A DNA stretch of 64,000 bases from Pterobdella sp. o SKG-2022 (lineage: Eukaryota; Annelida; Clitellata; Hirudinida; Piscicolidae): contig OZ038324.1 of assembly GCA_964035795.1 (NCBI GenBank), positions 10,760,251-10,824,250 of the forward strand, read 5' to 3'. Of the stretch, positions 11,601 to 22,735 are shown piece by piece; the first letter of the stretch is position 1, and the number at the start of each line of letters is the position of its first letter. A model generated the notes under the pieces. The model saw nothing but the letters and a program-made list of their open reading frames with translations. It was not told the origin of the DNA and searched no databases. Made by a program: the position numbers and the translations under genes.

Positions 11601-12170
11601 GTTTTATTTCTGGAATGTTCCCATTGTTGATTTCATATGCCATTTTGACATAAAATAGCCAGAAATCAATATAATAGAAACAGACACTAAGGTTTATTGA
11701 GAAACTTAATACACAAAGCTTTACATAAGAGTAGCTTACATTATCTAGTGTCACTAGATAATGTAAGATACTCTTATGAAAAGCTTCGTGTATTATGTTT
11801 CTTAATAAACCTTAGTGTTTGTTTCTATTATATGCCATTTTAATATAGAATCATGTGTTCAGCTCTTGTACCATTATCAAGAGTATATTGTCTGGAGTCT
11901 CTCTGTCCATAACTTCTTGATCCTGCTACTCTTGCGTGCTTTCCTGACATCATATAAGTCTCAATTTTAAAAATGTTGGTAAGTTTTTAGCTTAAAACCT
12001 TCAGAACTGACGAATTGCCCCAAAGCCATGACACCTCCTCCAGAACTCTCTTGAAATTGCACCTCGGAGACAATGTTTTGGTCTTCGACAACAGCTCCAC
12101 ACTGAGTGCAGACGAGCATCCCGTTGTCTTCCTCCATTTCGGTCGATCCACAATTGCCACAGATTGTCAT
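5692..12170 (-). CDS. BRF1: TFIIIB subunit BRF1 (TFIIB-related factor)
   Basis: BRF1 is part of TFIIIB and recruits RNA polymerase III to tRNA and other class III genes. Nineteen exons join in phase (about 804 residues; human 677): 11999-12170, 11872-11943, 11407-11580, 11274-11305, 11145-11217, 10925-11006, 10797-10864, 10563-10656, 10277-10403, 10062-10168, 9956-9990, 8655-9242, 8491-8540, 7377-7458, 6905-6960, 6749-6809, 6374-6639, 6068-6287, 5692-5747. In order: the N-terminal zinc ribbon ([11 protein letters not shown], then [11 protein letters not shown]), the conserved [13 protein letters not shown], two cyclin folds ([30 protein letters not shown]), SQLTIEEF, then the TBP/BDP1-binding homology block II ([18 protein letters not shown]) and SNKINYDVL. 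Exon 12 is long, Asn-rich and contains an in-frame 30-bp repeat. Introns hold several repeats. The start is head-to-head with MRPS18C. Confidence 0.95.
6995..7370. repeat. Degenerate GGATGATGGATGGA minisatellite
   Basis: The array is made of ATGG and GATGGAGG variants in the BRF1 intron between the exons at 6905-6960 and 7377-7458. It stays open on the minus strand in two frames, which yields long Ser/Ile/His/Pro-rich ORFs that are artefacts of the repeat. Confidence 0.9.
7524..8448. repeat. 38-bp tandem satellite, about 24 copies
   Basis: The unit is about 38 bp: GATCAGATAGATGACCAGG, TCTTCGTGAGAG and ACTCGGT. The first four or five copies (7524 to about 7710) carry TCTTCGTG/ACTCGGTGATCAG. 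All later copies carry TCTTGGTG/ACTCAGTGATCTG and are almost identical. The array fills most of the BRF1 intron between exons 7377-7458 and 8491-8540. Confidence 0.95.
8808..8899 (-). repeat. 30-bp coding minisatellite inside BRF1 exon 12
   Basis: Three consecutive 30-bp units encode the ten-residue repeat [11 protein letters not shown] on the BRF1 strand. The unit length is a multiple of three, so the frame is kept. The repeat lies in the weakly conserved, Asn-rich region of the protein. Confidence 0.85.
9365..9830. repeat. Family B palindromic element carrying a family A copy
   Basis: The outer arms read AAAGCTATAATTTTCGATAA, GTTTAGCCTTATCATAAAA (about 9400-9440) and TAATTATAGCTTTTG, CTCAATAAATTTATTGA (about 9767-9800). 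Between them, 9595-9718 has the family A sequence with TCTCAATAAACCTTAGTG and TTTCCGGCTATTTTACGTCA. This is a nested insertion within the BRF1 intron 9243-9955. Confidence 0.6.
10460..10555. repeat. (GATA)n microsatellite
   Basis: The run of GATA with GACA and GATTA interruptions lies in the BRF1 intron 10404-10562. Confidence 0.9.
11647..11829. mobile_element. Palindromic MITE-like element, family A, with flanking repeat
   Basis: The element holds two inverted arms (ACACTAAGGTTTATTGAGAA and TTCTTAATAAACCTTAGTGT) around CTAGTGTCACTAG. It is bordered on both sides by ATATGCCATTTT (about 11635-11646 and 11830-11841), which looks like a 12-bp target-site duplication. It lies in the BRF1 intron 11581-11871. 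Confidence 0.7.
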
Positions 12171-12431
12171 CGTATATTTTTTTATATTATAAACTTTGTT
12201 TTTTTGTATCTGTCAGTAAGTTTGAATGGTTCTAACAAGCGAGCTTGATATTGCACGCTCTAATGAAATATTATTTTAAACAAAGTTTACTCTTAAATTT
12301 AAATTATTAATTTTAAATGTTTTTATACATTTACTTAATATTCATGGTTTTCAATAAAAAAGAAATTAAAAATTTTCGTTTTTAGAAAGATTCTTTTAAC
12401 ATCTTATAATTTTGCTCTTATTTGGAACAAA
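12171..12431. promoter_or_regulatory. Shared upstream region of BRF1 and MRPS18C
   Basis: Only 261 bp separate the two divergent start codons, so any promoters for both genes must lie in or overlap this AT-rich stretch. I see no convincing TATA box or other motif. The bidirectional role is inferred from layout alone. Confidence 0.4.
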
Positions 12432-15282
12432 ATGTTAGGTCAACGATGTATGAACACTTTCAGAAACACTCAGTCAATTAGTATGTTTATATTTTGAATT
12501 TAAATCTATTACAATTTTTTTTCAAAAGTTTCAGTGACGAGCAAGAGAAATGCGTACGAAAAGCCATCAATAATACTGCACAAGGACGTCGTCGATGCTC
12601 ATAAAAAAGAAAGGATCAAAGATTTGATAGGAAAAGATTCAGTCGATGCTACAACAGACCCCGATATGGTATTTTTTGTATAATTAAGTGGTTTTATGTG
12701 ATAAGAAGTGTAGTTAAGGGTGACCAGATATTTGAATTATTTATTTTTTTATTTACTTACTCAACACACAGCCCATATTGTACCATCCTACCACCACCAA
12801 TTACTCATTTCTCCACTTACTCAATACACAGCCTATACAGGGAATGTTCAATCCCTTCCAAAAGCCCTCACCTCGATGTATCTTATGTGAACAAAACATC
12901 AGCCTTGACTACAAAGTAATTATTGAGATTTCAAAAAAATGAAATCAAGCAAAATTTTCTATAATCTGAAAATGCTATTTAAAAGCTTAAAATTTATTTT
13001 CTTTATAAAAAATTGAAAATAAAAGTTTAATTTTTTTGTTTCACATATTTTGGATCATTGAATATGTTTTTTATGAAATTTTCAATATTATCAAACCTTT
13101 ATTTAATTATGGTTTGTTTTGAAAGCGTATATAAGGAAGCACTGTTCCAAATTTTACTCAAGGTGAATTACATTATCAATGTCACGCTGATAAGTCAAAT
13201 TGATCTCAAAGATGGCACAACTAAACAGAATGTCAGGCTACTAAGTCAATTCACCTCATCCTACACTGGTCGCATTTATGACAGAGGCGTGACAGGGCTG
13301 TGTTTGTTCATGCAGAAGAGAGTGGCAAAGCTTATTAAGAGGGCTCGAATGTTTGGTCTGTGCTGCACTTTTTATTCTTCTTAAACTTTAAAAAAACATT
13401 AATTGAGAATTCATTCATTTATCTAAAAGAAAAGCTATAATTTTCGATTAGTATAGCCTTATCATTATTATTAGTATAGCCTTTTTTCTGGTCTGGTGCC
13501 TAGCGTGCAATTACAGAATGGTAAACTGTCAAAATAAAGCCAGAACTACTACCCAGTTTTTTAGCGAAACTCTCAATGTTCACAGTTTAACTAGCAAGAC
13601 AAAAAGAGAATGCTTAGATGAACTTTTTGTCGACTACAACTTGGAGGAAAGCCGTACTCTGGTGAACGAAGATCTTAGAAATATTTGAACGCTCAATTTT
13701 ATCTTAATTTTTTGTCTCTTCATAAACCCTAATAAAAATCACTCTAAATAGACTAAGACCAACAATAGAAAACTACCTATCACCCAGCCAAGCTGCCTAT
13801 AAGAAAGGTAGATCCATAGAAGACATTGTATGGACACTCAAACTAGAAATAGCATGCACATTAAGCACCAATAACAAAACTACAATCCAAGGTATAGACT
13901 TATCCTCAGCCTTTGACTCGGTCAACAGAGTAAAAATGATGGAGGTATTAAATACAATCTGCTCTGAGGAAGATATGAAGTTGATACATTTTCTACTCAA
14001 TGACACCAGTCTGAGAGTGAAAACCAAAGAAGTAGGACCCACTTTTAACACCAATATTGGCATTCCTCAAGGAGATGGTCTCAGTCCAGTATTCTTCACC
14101 ACATACCTGGAAGCAGCGTTGAGAGAAGTCAGAAATAATGTCCATGCCTAAGACTTGATGTTGATTTCATTAGCAAAGATGGCGTCAACCTAAATATAAT
14201 GGAGAAAATATTGGAAAAGTGGAACCTAAAATGAATTCCACGAAAACGGAGACTTCTTAAAATCGGATCAGACAACGAGTGGAAAAATGCGAAAAAATTG
14301 GGCATGCTACTCGATACAAAGAAAGAGTGGAAAATGCGAAAGCAGCTAACAACAAAGGCAATGCTCAAGCTAAAAAAAATATGGAACTCGAGCATAACAA
14401 GAAACAAAAAGTTAAGGATCTACAAAGCTTACGTTCAAAGCAGCATGCTTTTTGGTTGTAGCACGCGGGCAATGGACAAGGGAATGGTTAGATCGGTGGA
14501 CAGTTTCAACCGAAAAATGGTGCGGTATGTATGTGGGGTTTTCTGGCCAAACTGCGTGAAAACAGAAACCGTGAATGCCTTGATTGAACCAGCTTCTCAA
14601 GTCGTGACAAGGCGACGCTGGCAAATTTTAGGCCATATTCTGCGCATGGATGATCTGGTTCCAGCTGAACAATCCACCATCAATTGCCTTAAGAAAAAAA
14701 ACGCAAAGCGTGGAAGACCTAGCACCAGCCTTCTCACAACAATCAAACACGATCTAAAAGCCCACAAACTAAACATAGATCAAGCAGTTGAACTGGCGCA
14801 AGACAGGGACCTATGGAAGCTGGAGGGAAGCCGTACACCGGCGAAAGAAAATCTTTGAAAATATTTGAACACTCAATTTTATCTCAATTTGTGTCTCTTC
14901 ATAAACCCTAATAAATAAAATAAATAGCCTTATCATAAAACATTCTTTCTTTCATTCTATTCATATGTGTATGTCTAACCTCACATAGTGAGAAAATATA
15001 GACATCAAAAATTTGTGGTAATGGTGATAATAATATAAAAAATTGATTCCGTCTGATTTATGATGTATCTTGTTGGACCCCTCTCGAGCTGATGATGGTG
15101 ACCAGCTTGGAGATCAAAAAATGTTCACGATTGTTCTTTATTATGAATATCCATGATTTTTATTATGAATCTTGTTATATGATGCTCTAATATAATTTGC
15201 AGGATATATGCCCTATGAAATTAAAGATCCCAGGTATGTGCAAGATCCAAAACTGTTTGACCCATTCAAGAGGAGACAATGA
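12432..15282 (+). CDS. MRPS18C: Mitochondrial small ribosomal subunit protein bS18m (MRPS18C)
   Basis: A protein of the mitochondrial ribosome small subunit, related to bacterial S18. Exons 12432-12480, 12535-12668, 12841-12915, 13229-13355 and 15203-15282 join in phase and give about 154 residues (human about 142). The S18 core is clear: CILCEQNISLDYK, NVRLLSQFTSSYTGRIY, RGVTGLCLFMQKRV and KLIKRARMFGYMPYE, followed by the family's C-terminal DPRYVQDPKLFDP. The N terminus should hold the mitochondrial targeting sequence. The start ATG at 12432 opens the only exon that joins in phase. The last intron (13356-15202) is enlarged by LINE and MITE insertions. A polyadenylation signal AATAAA is at 15331. 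Confidence 0.95.
13490..14925 (+). mobile_element. Two tandem 5'-truncated LINE copies inside a family B MITE
   Basis: The longer copy encodes part of a reverse transcriptase: DLSSAFDSVNR (motif A) and GIPQGDGLSPVFF (motif B) up to a stop at about 14150, where the catalytic YADD segment is missing, then in another frame the C-terminal part with RRRWQILGHILRMDD and KRGRPSTSLLTTIKHD, ending at 14858. The element's 3' tail (AAGCCGTAC, ATATTTGAACACTCAATTTT, CTTCATAAACCCTAATAAA) ends at about 14916. The same tail also occurs at 13644-13736, just before the RT begins, so two copies lie head to tail. Family B MITE arms (GCTATAATTTTCGATTAGTA at about 13433; AGCCTTATCATAAAACATTC at about 14927) flank the pair. 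The element is not functional. Confidence 0.85.
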
Positions 15283-15593
15283 TGTGTGTTTGTGTGTTTG
15301 TGCACGTTTGTACAATTGATTTTTATTTACAATAAAATTGTTTTCTAAAATGTTAGGACATTTCGAAAAAAAAATTCATTTGAATAAGATGAATATATCA
15401 GTCCAAAATTTTAAGTGTCTGCAATGGTGTTATAAAGTCAAAAGAACTGTACAGAGTTCGCCTTGTTAGTTGGTGTTAATACAATGGTGCAAAATCATTT
15501 AACTAAACCTCTCTTTCAAAACTGATAGTTCAAAATGTGTTTAAATTTTATTTTGAAGCAAAAAATAATTTAAAAATGGCGCAAAAAAGCATT

Positions 15594-17078
15594 TCAAGTA
15601 GATTTTTTCATGGCCGCTTGATCGTAGGGCTGCAGTGTGTTTTTGGGGGCATATCCTACTTCATTCCTGCAGTTTCTGACTCTCCACCAATTCTTGTCGT
15701 CCTTAATCACCTCGACAATATCTCCAGCTGACAATGATATTTCCTTGTCGTTCTTGGCCGAGCAGTCCATCTTCGCTACATACACCCTGGTAGAAAGTTC
15801 AAAATTCATATTGTTACATTTCTTAGAATAAGCATCAATTCAAAAAGGAACAAACTTTTTATTTTCCTTGAGTAATCGCTTGAGGAATCTATCATTGAGA
15901 GATGCGATGCCGGAAGATGAAGATGAGGAGGTGGCATAGATGGACGTTGGAGGACTCCTCTGCAAAGGACTTGCAAACTGGTTCTGTATGTGCCTCGTCT
16001 AATCGGCATTTTATTCGACATATTAGTGGGTTTGAAAGAGAGGTTTGAAGCGTATAACAATGGGTTCGAGAAAGGAACTTTGATGGATAGATTAGTGGTA
16101 CGCCCAGTTATGGGCAAAAATGAAATGTTTTGTGTAAATAGACTGACCTCGAAAGTGTTGTTGGGGGAGTTAGATGGAGAGATGATCTCACTCATCCACT
16201 TGATTGGAGGCGACCATCCGTCCTTGAAGATTGGTTGGTACAAGGGCAGTTTCTCAGGCCACTCGTAACTGAAAAAAATATTCCTCGTAGGATTGCGAGT
16301 GATATTTTTTGAATGTGCTCTTAAGAACCTGGTTTTTTTCCAAGCGTCTCCCAGTTGATCCCACAACTGACTCTCTTTCGTCTCCAAGCAGTTCTCAAGC
16401 AAGTTGATCACCTGAGTCATGTGTCTTTTGTTATTGCTTGCATGAAAATTTTCATGCAAACATAATCGCTTACTGAAGTATTCAGGCTATCTCGAAATAA
16501 ACCGCCAAAATCAAATTTTTTAAATCAGATTCAAACTTCGTCAGTAATGAGTGGGTTGATGACGTTTCTAGCCAGGCTGATTCCCGATTGGTTGGAAATG
16601 AGGTTGGTGTTGACGATGAGTGAGAGAGGCTTGAAGAGCAGGTGCACCAGTTCTGGTGCGTTGGGGTTGCATATGATCCTCTTGAGCTTCGCCTTGTGAC
16701 ATTTTTTTTATTAATTCTATATACATTTTATTTTTGATTTGATTATTAGTTTTTTCAAAGTTGATTAATATCAGTTTTTTATTATTACAAATTATACTCA
16801 CAATGATGATGAAGGAAAGTTTGAACATCATCAACACTTCCACAAAGTCTTTTGCCTGCAACTGTCGCAGTCGGTTGTTCATGGTGTTGTCTGTCGCAAT
16901 ATTAAATCATTAATAAGGCCAATTACCTTTGATATAGCGTGAACGAAAGAGCCTTAAAGCGATGGTGTTACTTATTTAAATATTTAATCAATCTAGATAA
17001 ATAATATAATTTAAAAAAGATAGCGATTATATAACTTTATAGAAGCATCTTGATGTACAAATGACATTATTATTATTA

Positions 17079-17112
<34 letters not shown>

Positions 17113-20017
17113 TTAGAAATAGTATTCAACAATTATTTGACGGCGATTTATGCAAGAATTTTGGTGCATTTTTTGAGCAAAAAAATAGCTATAATTTTCG
17201 AAAAATATATTTTATGATGATGCAGAGAAATCAATTTTCATGCTGCTTTTCTTTAAAGTCACAAATTAAGATTGCATTGATAGCATTGAAAAATATTTAC
17301 TTTCTAAATTAGTTAATAACCAACTTTCATTACTTATAGTCTTTGTTCGAATTAATTTATAATCATAGCTACTGAATGAAATTTTTCGCTAATGTTTTAT
17401 GATAAGGCTAAACTTATCGAAAATTATAGCTATTTTTTTGCTCAATAAATGTTCAAAAATTTTCCATAAATCTACGTAAAAAATTTTTGAATAGGTACTG
17501 TAAAACTGATCACCTCCGTATCCTGAGTGCCGGTCACTGCCTTTTGAACTCAAGTCGTGGTCGTATGCGATTTGAGAAAGGTTGTTTATGAAAGCTTCTA
17601 TGTCAGCGAAGAGGTAATTGAGTATTTTCTGGAGATTGAAGCAATTTCTAATGATTTTTTTGTTCGAAAAAAATTTTTTTTTGAATTCATTCAAGTGAAC
17701 TTATTGATTTTTTATAGTGTGAATTAAATGAAAAAACAGCTATCGAGGGGGTAGTACGAACCACTTGCCGAGACGATTGATCGCTTTCGTTCAGCAGTTG
17801 CTTTTGGATTCCCCCTCTAAATGTTTGGAAACCATTCGATATCTGCTTTTTGCCATAAGGATCTAAAAATATTTGTGCAGTTAGTAAAATTTGGCAATGA
17901 ATATTTCTTATTTGTTCGCGATTTCAAAACAAAAAATTGGTCTTCACCAGTCAAATCAGCTGGAAATGTTGGCATGTAGTTGTTAAAGTTCAAGGGTCTT
18001 TGAGGCGGCTTTCTACTTGAGAAAAATTCAAATCTCATCAAATAAAAAATAATTTTATCAAAGTTTTTTACTTACCTTTTCAAGATTGGCGCTTTTTTAG
18101 CTTTTTCGATTTCAACTTCAAATTCTTTGCCCTGAAATTGTAGCAAATCACTATTCACAATCTTTCTACTTGTGCATTTTTGATAATTTCAAACCAATTC
18201 GAACTATCGAACTTAAAAAGCTATTTTAATTTTGCTATTTTTAACACAATAAAATAGCGGGATTTCAGGTTAACTGAAGTTAATTTTAACATTACATAAA
18301 TTGTAAATTCAGAATCAAAGTTGTGAAAAATGATCCTCAAAATTGTGAATCATAAAAACGCGACATTGAATCGGAGACTTTTTTAAACTTGATCTTTGGT
18401 ACTAACAGGTCTTCCGAGGCATTGAAAGATGTGCACTTCGTTGATGTTTCGTTCGAAAACGTTGAAGACGATGAGATTGTTAAAGTTTGGTCCAGCTCTT
18501 TGTACAGTTTCCAAGTTTTTCACCACTTCTACGGGAAATCTGGTGAGAATTTTTTACTTTTTCTCACTTCATAGAGAGTTCATGCTTGATTAATTTTATG
18601 CAAAAGTTAAATTATGATTCAACTACTCTAAAAGCTTTTATGAATGTTGAAAACAATAAAAAACAGACTCTTCAATGAAATCTCCATTTTTGACATCGTG
18701 CACGATGACTTTGGAAGAGGCCACGGTAAGTCTCACCCTTTTGAAGCCTCTTAACTGGTCGAGCTGATTCAACTTGTCGAGATAATTCTGCAAATATATG
18801 TCTTCCATACAAAATTTATGTCTCCCACACATCGTTTGTGTTTCAACATGGAGTTAAAAAAAACGCAGTATAATTTTGTCTCAAAAATAAAATTGTGCAC
18901 TTCTTTCAAGCAGGTTCAAATATTTGGATCATTCTTAGATATCATTCATTCTATTTCATTGTTTATTTCATTTAGTCACATATTCTCTATTTTATTCTCA
19001 AAATAACAACAAAAATCAATTTTTGTCTACATCTTGGCATTCGATAAGAATGCAATGTTTACAAACTTCATTTAGTCTTCATATGTCATATTTTAAAGCA
19101 ACTAATTCTGCTAGCTGTATTTTTTTTGTAGCAAGCTTATATGCAAAATGAAAAATTTTTGTCTGCATGTTTTAAAAATAGATCTAAAATAACGTTAAGA
19201 TTCTTTAAGAAAAGATTATTTACTGTGTACAATTTTGGTAATCTTAAAATTCCAGTGCATCAGAACAAATCTTTCTAGCCAAAAATTCCAACACCACTCC
19301 GACCATTCGGTGGCATTGTTTGGCCTTTAGACGTCCTTTCGAATCCCAGTGACGTGCATAAAGTGGAAACTTACACTAGCTATAGAGAACAAAACGTCTT
19401 TTTTCCTGACCGATAGGATTGAAGCATATTTGGACCAGTTTTTTACAAATTAGTTCAAATATGCTTCAATCTTATTTTTCAGTAAAAAAATCTATTCTAT
19501 TTCAAGATTAAAGTCTTGTGTCCCCAAATAGCTCTTTTCTTTCAATTACTTTCAGTCGATTTCTTCTAAATTAGTTCTAACTGCATATTTATTTTTTTTT
19601 GTTGACTCTGTAAGTTCATCTTACGAAAAGCTTCGTAGAATCAAATGAACTTCAAAAAATGTTCTCATTTGAATATTTGTTTATATAAAGATAATTTTTT
19701 TGTATAAAAGATACCTTGGTTTCAAGTGTCATTTGGTTTGGCAGCTTGAATGTGGTGAGGTGGTCACATGTGAAAACATTGTTCGAGTGTTGGTGGTCAT
19801 TACTGTAGGAGCTGTTTAAGGAATGGTTAGAACCGCTGTGGAATATTTTTGAAGGGCCTAGAATGTTCTGTTGCGAGTTGTAAAAGGAAGAAAAGTTTGA
19901 TGAAGGTCTGGAAGAGTGGTTCCGACTGTCATCTTGTTGGATGACGTAAGGAGAGTGATCTCTAGGGGGCTTGGGTTGTGGGTTGAAATTGTACTCGTGG
20001 ATAGGTGTGTGAGCCAT
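15594..20017 (-). CDS. EPS8: EPS8-like adaptor ending at its SH3 domain
   Basis: EPS8 proteins link receptor signalling to actin through a PTB domain, an SH3 domain and a C-terminal actin-binding effector region. Thirteen exons join in phase (about 572 residues; human 822): 19715-20017, 18669-18787, 18407-18539, 18076-18131, 17948-18012, 17762-17862, 17514-17628, 16802-16890, 16537-16692, 16329-16468, 16148-16268, 15856-15983, 15594-15786. The PTB region has CDHLTTFKLPNQ and NEVHIFQC. The middle has ILNYLFADIEAFINNL, AKLKRIICNPNAPELVHLLF and YEWPEKLPLYQPIFKDGW. The SH3 has VYVAKMDCSA and DKNWWRVRNC. Translation stops 13 residues after the SH3 core, and no GT donor lies between GYAPKN and the stop, so the effector region is absent from this gene model. 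The start ATG at 20017 is the first in the open exon but an upstream exon is possible. The acceptor of exon 16329-16468 is the least certain. Confidence 0.9.
17063..17113. repeat. (ATT)n microsatellite
   Basis: An uninterrupted run of ATT triplets with one ATC, located in the EPS8 intron 16891-17513. Confidence 0.85.
17130..17480. repeat. Family B palindromic element in an EPS8 intron
   Basis: The left arm has TTTTTTGAGCAAAAAAATAG and CTATAATTTTCG. The right arm has GATAAGGCTAAACTTATCGA, AAATTATAGCTATTTTTTTG and CTCAATAAATG. Same family as 9365-9830, 13433-14960 and 21619-22114. Confidence 0.65.
19405..19485. repeat. Short palindrome of family C
   Basis: GATAGGATTGAAGCATATTT on the left pairs with AAATATGCTTCAATCTTATT on the right around a centre of about 30 bases. 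It lies in the long first intron of EPS8 (18788-19714). Confidence 0.6.
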
Positions 20018-21370
20018 GCGGAAGTCTCTTATGTCCACTATCAAGTTAATTCAATCGGAAGTCCAACAGTTTAAATTATCACTCAGAATGAAAACAATTG
20101 CTCAAAAAAACTCAGATGAAACTAATAAGCGTTAAGCATAATGAATATAAAGGTTAAAATATTGCTAGTATAAAGGCACGTAGCAAAAGAATGGAAGCGT
20201 CCTCATATATTGATATGTTTTGAATAACGAAATGCCTAAATAATTAATACAATTGAATAGGCTTTGACTGATTTGGTTCAGAACGTACAATTAGAGTTTC
20301 GTTTGGGTTACATGATCTCAAAAAAAGAAAATGCTTTTGAAAGCAATGATAGTCTTACGCGTGTTTTATTTAGTGGTCATTGAAATATGAATTTTACTTG
20401 ATCTTGTTTTTCATTTTCTTTAAAATAAGACACTGTTTAGATCGATTCATTACATTAAAGATACTTTCTCATAAGCTTATTTTTAACCTAAAATATTGGT
20501 AAAAAGTTTTTGACAAATCTTTCCAACCACACATGCTATTTTTGCATTTATTAATGAATGTTGTTGCTGAATTAAATGATAAATTTTGAATCTAATACAT
20601 TTATTATTAATACATTTTTTTATTGTGTTCTTAAAAGCGCTTAGAGCTGCTTTGTGCTCAAAGAAATAAATATTTGAAACTATTTTCAATAATGTTTGCG
20701 AGACTTTGTGACTGACATTTCTAAATAAGTGTATAAAGGATTTAAAATGAATAAATATTGGTGCAGTTGAGCTTTCTTTCATTCGAATGTCAAGCACTTA
20801 TGATTCACAAAAGCAGGAAAGTGGCGTATCAACTTGAAGGTATGATAATGTTTCATCAAAAGGTCAAGCAAATGATCAAGATGCTGTCCAACAGAATAAA
20901 CACATGAAAAAAAGTGGTTGAGAGATATTGTAGATCGATATTCAGTATGCACTGTGGCATTTTTTGAATATTCAACTTCTCAACTTAAGCTTCTGGGAAA
21001 ACTTTGATTTGTCTTTGGAAGCCTTCTCTTCTATCAAATTAACGTGTATTCGAACAATTTGATTCATTTTAAATTTATATCACAAAGTTTTCTAAAGAAA
21101 TGTTCAAAAGTATTTAAATAATTTTTGCTTTTAGTAGTCCCCAAATGGCAGCCAACATTAGCAAAGGTTTAAAAAATATTTTTAAACGAACAATTTAAAC
21201 TCAAATATGTGATTATCATAATGCTTAATTCTCTTGTTGTCTGATGAACTTTTCACAGAATTTAATGCCTCATTAAGCCATACTCGGAATGCGCCACACC
21301 CTGATACACCCTCTCAGCCCAATAATGCCATGACGTCACATTATGTTAAATAGCAGAAGCAAACACGGCT

Positions 21371-21454
21371 TATTATTATTATTATTATTATTGTTATTAT
21401 TATTATTATTGTTATTATTATTATTATTATTGTTATTATTATTATTATTATTAT
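21371..21454. repeat. (TTA)n microsatellite with TTG interruptions
   Basis: Runs of TTATTA broken three times by TTG at regular distances. Confidence 0.9.
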
Positions 21455-21618
21455 GAATAAGCGTTATTTTTTTTGTTGTTATGCTTAAATTCAATTATTT
21501 TTATTTGGTTGGTTGATCAAGATATCGTACTTAAACATTTAAAGTGAGATAAATATCTTTTAACTTCCCTTTAATAACTTCTTTAAATATACTTTTGTGG
21601 TAGTATCATTAGATCTTG

Positions 21619-22114
21619 TATATCAACTGTCTTCAACGTCAATTTATGGGAGCAATTTAATAAATTTATTGAGCAAAAATAGCTAAGTATAGCCTTACCA
21701 TAATACTTTAGCTAACGTAACCTTTTAGAGACATTTTAAATTAACTTATAAACAATATTTGACAACTTTTTACGTCGAATTATGGAAGAATTTTAGTAAA
21801 TTTATTGAGCAAAATAAATAGCTATAATTTTCGTTAAGTTTAGCCTTATCATAAAAAATTTTATGATGAACATGTATTATGATAAGGCTAAACTTAACGA
21901 AAATTATAGCTATTTATTTTGCTCAATAAATTTACTAAAATTCTTCCATAATTCGACGTAAAAAGTTGTCAAATGTTAGCTAACGTATTTTACCATAATA
22001 AGTAGGCATACTAACGTATTACGGTGAGGCTATACTTAGCGAAAATCTCAGCTATTTTTGCTCAACAAATGTACTAAATTGTTCCCATAAATTGACGTTG
22101 AAGACAGTTGATAT
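21619..22114. mobile_element. MITE inserted within a MITE (nested palindromes, family B)
   Basis: The inner element, 21757-21974, is a 218-bp near-perfect palindrome beginning ATTTGACAACTTTTTACGTC and ending with its reverse complement. The outer element is split by it: its left arm begins ATATCAACTGTCTTCAACGT at about 21619 and its right arm ends ACGTTGAAGACAGTTGATAT at 22114. Both share the internal motif TTTATTGAGCAAAA...TAGCT and AGCCTTA, so two members of one family are nested. No transposase is encoded. Confidence 0.85.
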
Positions 22115-22584
22115 TGCTTATAAGTACATTGAGATGTCTCTAAAAAGTTAAAACTTTATATGTTTTACTGCTATTTTTCAAAAACAGTAAACAGCTTTCT
22201 AAAAACAAACCACAGTATTTGAACACAACGTTGGATCAAAACAGAAAGCTTCAAAAGGAGTCATTGACGTGACATTATGTCAAAGCTTGAGGGAAATTTA
22301 TTTTTTCCAAATGCGATATAACTACCAAACTTGAATGTTGTGTAAAAGAGAAGTAAATGGGAAAGAATAGAATTGTCAATTTTAAAGTTTAACTTCATTT
22401 TGAAAAGGGAAGTTATGCGACGAAAAATCTGTTTTTGGAGAACTGATAAAAATTTTGGGAATGAGAAATTTAAGTAGAGTGATTAAAGAAGTGAATAAGA
22501 AGGGCAAAACGCATAATTTCAACTTTTACTTACACCTTTGACTCATTTGTTCTAGCTTGATGCTATAATACGACACATAAATGT

Positions 22585-22735
22585 CAGCCCGTAAAGCTCA
22601 AAGGCAGAGCATTAGACTAATTATCTAAAGTCGCCGGACTTGATTCTGCGTGGACCGACAACTAGCACACGTCTTCGCTACATTAAATTTTTAGCAAGCG
22701 ATTCGATCTCTAAATGCGCTTTTTAAATATGGCAT
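22585..22735 (+). mobile_element. tRNA-derived SINE, copy 1
   Basis: A tRNA-like head has an A box (AAGCTCAAAGGCAGAGC), an anticodon arm (TTAGACTAATTATCTAA) whose seven-base loop would present AAT (Ile), and a B box (GGACTTGATTC). It is followed by a tail GACCGACAACTAGCAC, TTCGCTACATTAAATTTTTA that is shared with 45229-45390. The degraded acceptor stem and shared tail argue for a SINE and against a working tRNA gene. Confidence 0.75.

Noticed and set aside
13936..14858. Reverse-transcriptase ORFs as part of MRPS18C
   Set aside because: They lie within the last intron. The flanking MRPS18C exons join in phase without them.
20483..20797. 104-residue minus-strand ORF
   Set aside because: AT-rich, no recognisable domain, no splice-linked neighbours; chance ORF.
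22585..22735. Possible functional tRNA-Ile(AAT) gene
   Set aside because: The acceptor stem does not pair well, the B box is altered, and the tail is shared with a second copy, so a SINE fits better.
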